Shown here one piece after another: positions 58,202-64,000 of a stretch of DNA of 64,000 bases. A program made the translations under genes and the position numbers. Source of the stretch: Chlorokybus atmophyticus (lineage: Eukaryota; Streptophyta; Chlorokybophyceae; Chlorokybales; Chlorokybaceae); the NCBI GenBank assembly GCA_009103225.1, contig RHPI01003369.1, positions 1,194,281-1,258,280 of the forward strand. Reading direction: 5' to 3'. Below the pieces are notes generated by a model. That model worked only from the letters and a program-made list of their open reading frames with translations. It did not search any database and was not told where the DNA came from. Every line of letters begins with the position of its first letter. The first letter of the stretch is position 1.

Positions 58202-58235
<34 letters not shown>

Positions 58236-58295
58236 TTAACAACCCTGCGCTGTCGGTGCCGATCGCTCCCGGGCAGAGGCGTCTCGGTAAGGTGA

Positions 58296-58390
<95 letters not shown>

Positions 58391-60246
58391 GCGCACACAC
58401 AATTGTATAGTGCAACATACTATCGGATGTTGACATGCGGTAGAGCGGGTGATGACTTTTAACTAGCAGGTGGTTTGCATTATGCCACTACCCAAAGTGC
58501 AGTGTACTGTCATGAACAGTACACAACGATGCGTATGGCGTTCTGTACTATTGCACAGCGCTACACACTGCGTATTGTAGCAGAGTATAGTGTAGTGTAC
58601 TTGCCACAAGTGTCGTACTGCTCGATTGACTAATTAGTATTACCCACTATTACAACTATATACAGTCTACTACCACTACCACTACTATTACTACTACTGC
58701 TATGGTTCATTCATAGTGTAGCAGAACACCAGCGTGCATGTCCACACAACCTGTTCACCAACCAATTGTTGCGATGGTTGTCTTGCAGTTCAGCGTGTAC
58801 CCATTGCGCGTGTTCACGTTGTTCGAGTACGGTTCGTCCGAGTACGCCCGCGTGCACGAGTCCGTACAACACGACCGCCGCACGTCGCGAGAGCGCGAGC
58901 TCTGCGTCTCCAGTCAACCGTTCCGGTCCGCGCTCGCGCTGCCGTACGCCCCCAGACACGCCGGCAGCTTCAACGAGTTCGAGTACGACCATGAACCGTA
59001 TGGGGCGAGGGAAGAGAGGATGAGGCAGGAGATGAGGTGAGTGGTGTCACAACTTGTGGGTGGGTGGGTGGGTGGGTGGGGGTGGGGCTGGGGGNTTGGT
59101 GAGTGAGGGCGTGCGTGCGTGCGTGCCTGTGTGTGTGTGTGCGTGCGCGTGCCTCTCCATGTGGGCGTGTCTACGTGCGTGTACACATGCGTGCGTGCGT
59201 CCGCACATCTGAGCGTGAGTGTGAAGCAATAGCGGCTAACGCGGAGTGCTTGTGTGTGTCTACAGTGGAGTGTGTATCAGTGACATGGTGTCGTGTTGCA
59301 GGGAGGCTCAGCAGAAGGTGCTCGATGGACCCATACGAGCAGGCCTACCATCCGAAGCAGAGCTGGTCAGTGCATATCTCTCACACCGCACTAATTACAG
59401 GCTACAGGTTGTTCAGTACTATGCAAGTGTCACACTGCTGCCACCCATGAACTTTACCACAAAAAATAACCAACCACCCAACTGTACGCCAAAATGGCAC
59501 TCCAACTATACCGTCACATACAGCCTCAACCTGGCACCAGCGAGTAGATATGCTAGTAGCATGATGCTCTCCTCAGTAGCTTGTTATTGATGCAGGCGCG
59601 GACACGGCTAGGTGGTGAGTTGATGCAGCGCATCGTCCGCCGTTTGCGTCGCGACTGGGGTGAGGCGTTCGTGCGCGTGGTGGGGGAGAACACTCGCAAC
59701 CAGCACGCCGACGGCCGCATCGCCATGCGATTCGACGCGCGCCTTGTCGTCGACCCGAACGAGGTCTCGCAGTACCTCACCGGGATGCTGGAAGACCAAG
59801 GTGAGATGTTGGGGTGAAGTGTGGTGTGTTGGCGTGTGTTGACGTGTGTGGGTGTGTGTTGACGTGTTGTGCATGCAGAGATTACGGATGGGTTGCTGTT
59901 GCGTAAGGATGCATTGCGTTGGGGCATATTGGAAGGAGATGATGGTGATCATGAAGATGACAATGATGACGGCAACATTAACAACATCAATGAGAGCAAC
60001 GATGGTGACAACGACGAGAGCATATTGACATATGTTTGTTTGCCTCCATGGGCGCATCTGCCAACAACACCAATGAACGGGAGGGGAATAGGGAGTTTGT
60101 CCCCACGGTCAACCTCACCGACAAGGCAACATTCTAGTCACGGCACTGCATTGTTGTCGGGACGTATACCGTTTATGCCTCAGACGGCTTCCGGCACCCC
60201 CATTGAGGTGTTTGTGAGCATACACAACAGGACTTTTAGATACTAG
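57287..60246 (+). CDS. Unrecognised 450-aa protein divergent from CFAP210
   Basis: Seven exons: 57287-57356, 57829-57896, 57962-58291, 58789-59036, 59302-59365, 59596-59800 and 59879-60246, with consistent phases. Residues 1-46 are acidic and Ser-rich. Residues 47-156 are low-complexity (Ser, Asn, His, Gln, with an 11-residue Asn run). Residues 157-330 look folded: FSVYPLRVFTLFEYGSSEYA, EEERMRQEMR-like helix, LGGELMQRIVRRLRRDWGEA and DARLVVDPNEVSQYLTGML. An Asp/Asn-rich insert follows (about 343-368). The end is TPIEVFVSIHNRTFRY. I do not recognise the family. GT-AG splicing and frame conservation across seven exons support it as real. Exon 2-3 join across a 65-bp CAA-rich intron is the least sure. 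Confidence 0.75.
58292..58401. repeat. (CA)n microsatellite at exon 3 donor
   Basis: About 50 CA units begin five bases after the exon 3 donor GTGAG, with short CG interruptions. This is alternating purine-pyrimidine, Z-DNA-prone sequence. Confidence 0.95.
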
Positions 60247-60507
60247 TGTGCTGAAGGGTCGCGTTCAACCACCATGACAAAGTGTTGATGGCATATGAGA
60301 AGCACATCATGCGATGCAGTTTATGCTGCTAGCGGCTTGCGTTTGTTTGCACACGTGCGCTCACCAGCCGTGAGTGTGTACGTCGTGCGTCGTACTGTAC
60401 ATGAGCATGTGCGTACAAGGCAATCTGTGTATGTAACTGCCTTGTGAACACTCGCTGTCCTTTACTTTCTATCTATCTCTCCATGCCCCCCCTCTCCCCC
60501 CCCCCCC

Positions 60508-61036
60508 CTGCAACGGTGATTGCATGCGCCGCGAGTTGGCAGCGTTGTCTGCTGCAACGCATAGGACGATGCATGCTGAAGGTCAGTGCTGAGGTGATTG
60601 GCGACCATGGCGGCGGCGGCGGGCGTGGTGTCGCTGGGGGTGCCGTGCCGGCCAAGGTTGACCAGCAGGCGGACGGTGGCGCATTTGTCACCGCCGTCGC
60701 TGCCGTCGTGGGGTGCAGCGAAGCAGCAGGCTCAGGTTTCGCTAGGACGCTGCAGAGCTCGCAGGTTATCTTTGCTCGGTGGTCGGGTCCAGCATTGCAA
60801 CATTGTGTCAGTGTGACGGTGTGGTATATGATGTGTCTCACACCTGTTACCACTTTTGTCACTTTTCAAAAGCGTGCGGCCCCTGGTGCAGGTCGGTAGT
60901 TGTATGCGTGTGTAGCTGGCATATCATGGTTAATATGCGTTCCCGCGCAGTGTACCCAAATGCGGAGGGCGCTGCGCACACGCGTTCATATTGCATAACA
61001 CACCACATACAAGACAGAGCATGCATTGTAGTCACG
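60508..61036 (+). repeat. 529-bp duplicated segment, copy 2 (SDR exon 1)
   Basis: It repeats 50614-51142 without a visible difference, including the SDR start codon, transit-peptide exon and donor site. The left edge abuts a poly-C run and the right edge abuts a single n at 61037. The rest of the SDR gene does not follow, so it is a fragment at best and may be a misassembly. Confidence 0.9.
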
Positions 61037-64000
61037 NTGGAACTTGTGCTTGCTTGCTTGTTGTTACACTTGTGTATGTGCGTGCGCATGCACGTCACCA
61101 TGATTTGGTTGCGTGGAGTGGCTGAGTGGTCAACTTGTATAGCGCCCCTGCGACATTGCAGTGTTCTTGGGCCACCCTGCAGTTTTTTGTAGTTACTCTA
61201 GTGTATGTGTAGCGATCCATGTCTATGTAGTGTATGTACTGTATGTTGCCTTGGACTTGACATTTATGTAGTCTTAAATGGTATTTACGGTTCTATCTGC
61301 AATTCGTTAATCTTGGCACTCCATACAACGCTGTATTGTCTATGCAATCTATATATCCTAACTTGAAAATGAACAACCTTCATATCTGCACTTTACTTAG
61401 AATGCAACCACTCTTTACTCTGGTAGGTATTCCAGTCTACTCTAGCTGTAGCTTTGGTCTGGTTTGACATCTGGTTGGCACAGTATGCTAAATATTATGT
61501 GGAGTCCCGTTAGGGTGACTTTGGTTCAAAGACTACATATGCAAAATCTTCATATTGAACCCATCGTAATCCATATGACTATATGACTGTAATGACTGCA
61601 TGAATATGAACACATGTTATAGGGAATATATGGTTATATGACTATATAGTCTGATCTTGACCAATGTAATCTAGTTGCCTACGCCCATGCTAGGTGCGGG
61701 CTATGCCCTAGCCTTTGGCAACCTTTATCGAACGGGCCACAGAGTTTTATGCGTACAGTGCGCGTGTGCACAGCACGTGTGCGGACGTGTCAGCGTGTGT
61801 ATGCATGCGCGCGTGAGGGTGCGCACACATGTAAGGTCGTGTATAAGAAATTCAATACAAGCTATGTGTGCGCGCGCGCTCGCGCATGTAATGTGCAAAC
61901 CTTGCAATGTACATGCAATCAACATGGTGGGAATAAGCGAGTTGGATGCAAAAGCGCGGCTGCATGAGTTGCGAGCCCATCACATTGTCACACTACACAG
62001 CGCTACCATGTACACTCTACACACAGTATTACACCATGTGCCATTGTCCTCGATATCGTGTGCTACACAATGGTAAGTCACGGCATCAATGTGCCCCGCC
62101 CACAAAAGGCCATAAAAACCTTTCCTGCCAGTTACTGTGGAAGTCTACATCTGTATAATGTCGTCTGGACATTGTCACATGCACATGCGAAAGCTGTAAG
62201 CCAAGATAAGGTGGTGTTGCGTGAGGCTGTGGTCGATGAGTTGTTGTTTGATAATCTTGTTAATGATGGTCTCGTCCTCATCGACGACGCGAGGGCAACC
62301 CGGCAACTAATTAAAGACGTCTATGCGCACTTGTGAAGCCATCATATTCAAACGCAAACCCGGAGTGAACGGTCCACTTCATTAACTAGCTAGCTACACA
62401 CACGTTGCGTATACAATTGTTTATTGCAACCACCTGTGGTAGCACTTAACTTGACTGCAAGGAATGGATCGTTGGCAGGGAGGTAGCTGAAGTAGCCCAT
62501 ATCGCCGACGACATCCATAATGGCCTAACATCTATGAGATCATTACAAGCAACGTGTTAACTTTCTTTACGACAGGCTAATGTGGTTTTAATGGTGCGCA
62601 ACATCTTCATGTGCATAACCACCCCAACTATAGAGCAGATGATTATTTTGTAAAGAGAGGGCGGCAAACGGAGCAAACAGCACGCTTGTCATGCATTTGC
62701 AAAAATTCCATGCGTGCAAATGCATGACCGCATGCAACATTGCCAAAGATCAACATGCGCAAGCGAACAAAACCTGCAATAACAAAAAGTGGGCTTGGTT
62801 CCAACGCCGGCAAGGCTGCGCGTTTTTTTATTAATAACCGCCGTCGTCTTCGCAGCCCATCTTATTGTAGCCTATCTTGCTATTTTAAGTGATGTCGCCA
62901 CCCGGGTCATCCACCCAAAATAGCAAAGAAGGCTACAAGTTGCAGACGACTTATTAAGCAACGAGTGGAACCATTTCAACATAAAGCTACTATGTACTTG
63001 CAATTGTTAGATATTCAGTCCAATAATGATCGTGCATGTAGCTATGCACGATGACGGCATAGCTATGGGTTAGCAAGTATATGTTACATGAGTTGGATAC
63101 AACCGGCATGTCGCTTACAAATTAATGCCTTTTACAATTGTTGAGATTTTGATTGCTTGATGACATTGTAGCTCGCGATCATTAATTCCGACCGTTGGTC
63201 TTAAAAATGGCTGTCAAATTACGTCGTTTAACAGGAGACAATGCTCGTCTAGATATCGCAAACATCAAATTACTTGTCTTGTGCACTACAATTGGATTGA
63301 CGCTCTATAGCTGTAATGGTGGCTCTTTGCATGTATGGGATCGGGGGCCGTCACAATCGCCGCTATATACAATGCGAGTGCTACATACTCAGTAAAGCTG
63401 CACACCTTGCATGAAAGGGCCTTGTATCATGATAGTTTCATAGATTTTTTAAAATTCGTTTGCTTGCGCCGAACTATTATTATTCTTTTTACGTCCACAA
63501 AAATGTGGGTTATTTCACAACGCATTACTGGTCGCATCAAATAAGTTAATCATGAGTTTATTAGCTTCAGTCACTATCGATGTGGCGTTGACAAGCATTG
63601 GGGGTCAATGCTTACACTGACAACTTGGAAGCTCGGTTAGAGGCGCTGCACGAAGATAACATGACGCAGTAATACGAAAGTAATACGAAACATTTATGGA
63701 TTTAAGTTGTAAAAGTCATTAATAAAAAAAGGACTCCCAATAGCGCTTTTTCAGCTGCCCTCAACGATTAACAAGCGCTTCTGTGGCTCGTTGAGGGTGG
63801 CATGAACGTTACGAAAAATGTTTCATTAACACTTTTTTATTTGTTTTCATGTGTTTTGTCCGGCCTTTTTGGGCGCGGCAGCATAACAACGTAATGTATT
63901 GATATACAACATGACCCTAATTGTACGTTTTTTCCTGGGCAACAGTCAAGACTTTCGCCCGAATGGATCCACGTGAAACAAGTCTTTAAAGCTTCCTTTG
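61037..64000. other. AT-rich region without a firm gene
   Basis: Short frames only. A possible small gene has pieces at about 61924-62071 (MVGISELDAKARLHELRAHH, then a GTAAGT donor) and about 62205-62336 (REAVVDELLFDNLVNDGLVL), but I cannot join them with confidence. A 66-codon frame at 63195-63395 has no recognisable features. An imperfect inverted repeat lies at 62865-62938 and a short stem at 63758-63797. Confidence 0.35.
62865..62938. repeat. Imperfect 22-bp inverted repeat
   Basis: TTGTAGCCTATCTTGCTATT (62865 on) pairs with AATAGCAAAGAAGGCTACAA (ending 62938), with about two or three mismatches and a 30-bp spacer. A hairpin or small foldback element is possible. Confidence 0.7.

Noticed and set aside
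58096-58436. Several long Cys/Val or Thr/His open frames
   Set aside because: They are translations of the (CA)n microsatellite and its complement, with no other support.
61110-61180. GGAGTGGCTGAGTGGTCAA resembling a Ser or Leu tRNA A-box
   Set aside because: No anticodon stem, T-arm or matching acceptor stem could be built around it.

Overview
The window looks like nuclear DNA from a flagellated green alga (chlorophyte-like). The genes are intron-rich with GT-AG introns. Several have plant or plastid homologues: an RSH1-type (p)ppGpp enzyme, a four-ACT-domain ACR protein, and a short-chain dehydrogenase with a transit-peptide-like N-terminus. One gene (CFAP210/FAP210) encodes a microtubule inner protein of the flagellar axoneme, and there is a cyclic-nucleotide-dependent (PKG-type) kinase of a kind kept by algae. 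A telo-box precedes the ribosomal protein gene, as in plants. The assembly is draft quality, with two N gaps (38179-38216, 51918-52041), single n's (16519, 59095, 61037) and poly-C runs.

Layout. 1-16056 is a nest of LTR retrotransposons. An old Ty3/gypsy element lies on the minus strand: pol at 1-2647, gag at 7293-8280, and a 5' LTR split between 8853-9135 and 16006-16056. A decayed Ty1/copia element (2648-7292) sits between its gag and pol. A young chromodomain Ty3/gypsy element (9136-16000, TSD GGTCA) is inserted in its 5' LTR. From 17.8 kb to 60.2 kb there are ten host genes: RPL8 (+), PP2C (-), RBX1 (+), RSH1 (-), PKG-type kinase (+), second PP2C (+), ACR9/10-like (-), plastid SDR (+), CFAP210 (-) and an unrecognised 450-aa protein (+). 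Four pairs are divergent (PP2C/RBX1, RSH1/PKG, ACR/SDR, CFAP210/unknown). The last pair is only 446 bp apart, start codon to start codon. A gypsy relic carrying a small terminal-inverted-repeat insertion, between pieces of a second LTR family, lies at 45.4-46.6 kb. A 529-bp copy of the SDR first exon reappears at 60508-61036 and may be an assembly artefact. 61-64 kb is AT-rich with no firm gene.

Theme. Several genes are signalling or regulatory: nucleotide second messengers (RSH1 for ppGpp, PKG for cyclic nucleotides), protein dephosphorylation (two PP2Cs), ubiquitin ligation (RBX1) and amino-acid sensing (ACT repeats). They look like independent transcription units and I see no operon-like coupling. 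Exon coordinates were deduced by hand from splice sites, reading-frame phase and family conservation. Internal exons are usually secure; first exons of RSH1 and the second PP2C, one PKG acceptor, and the last ACR exon are less so.
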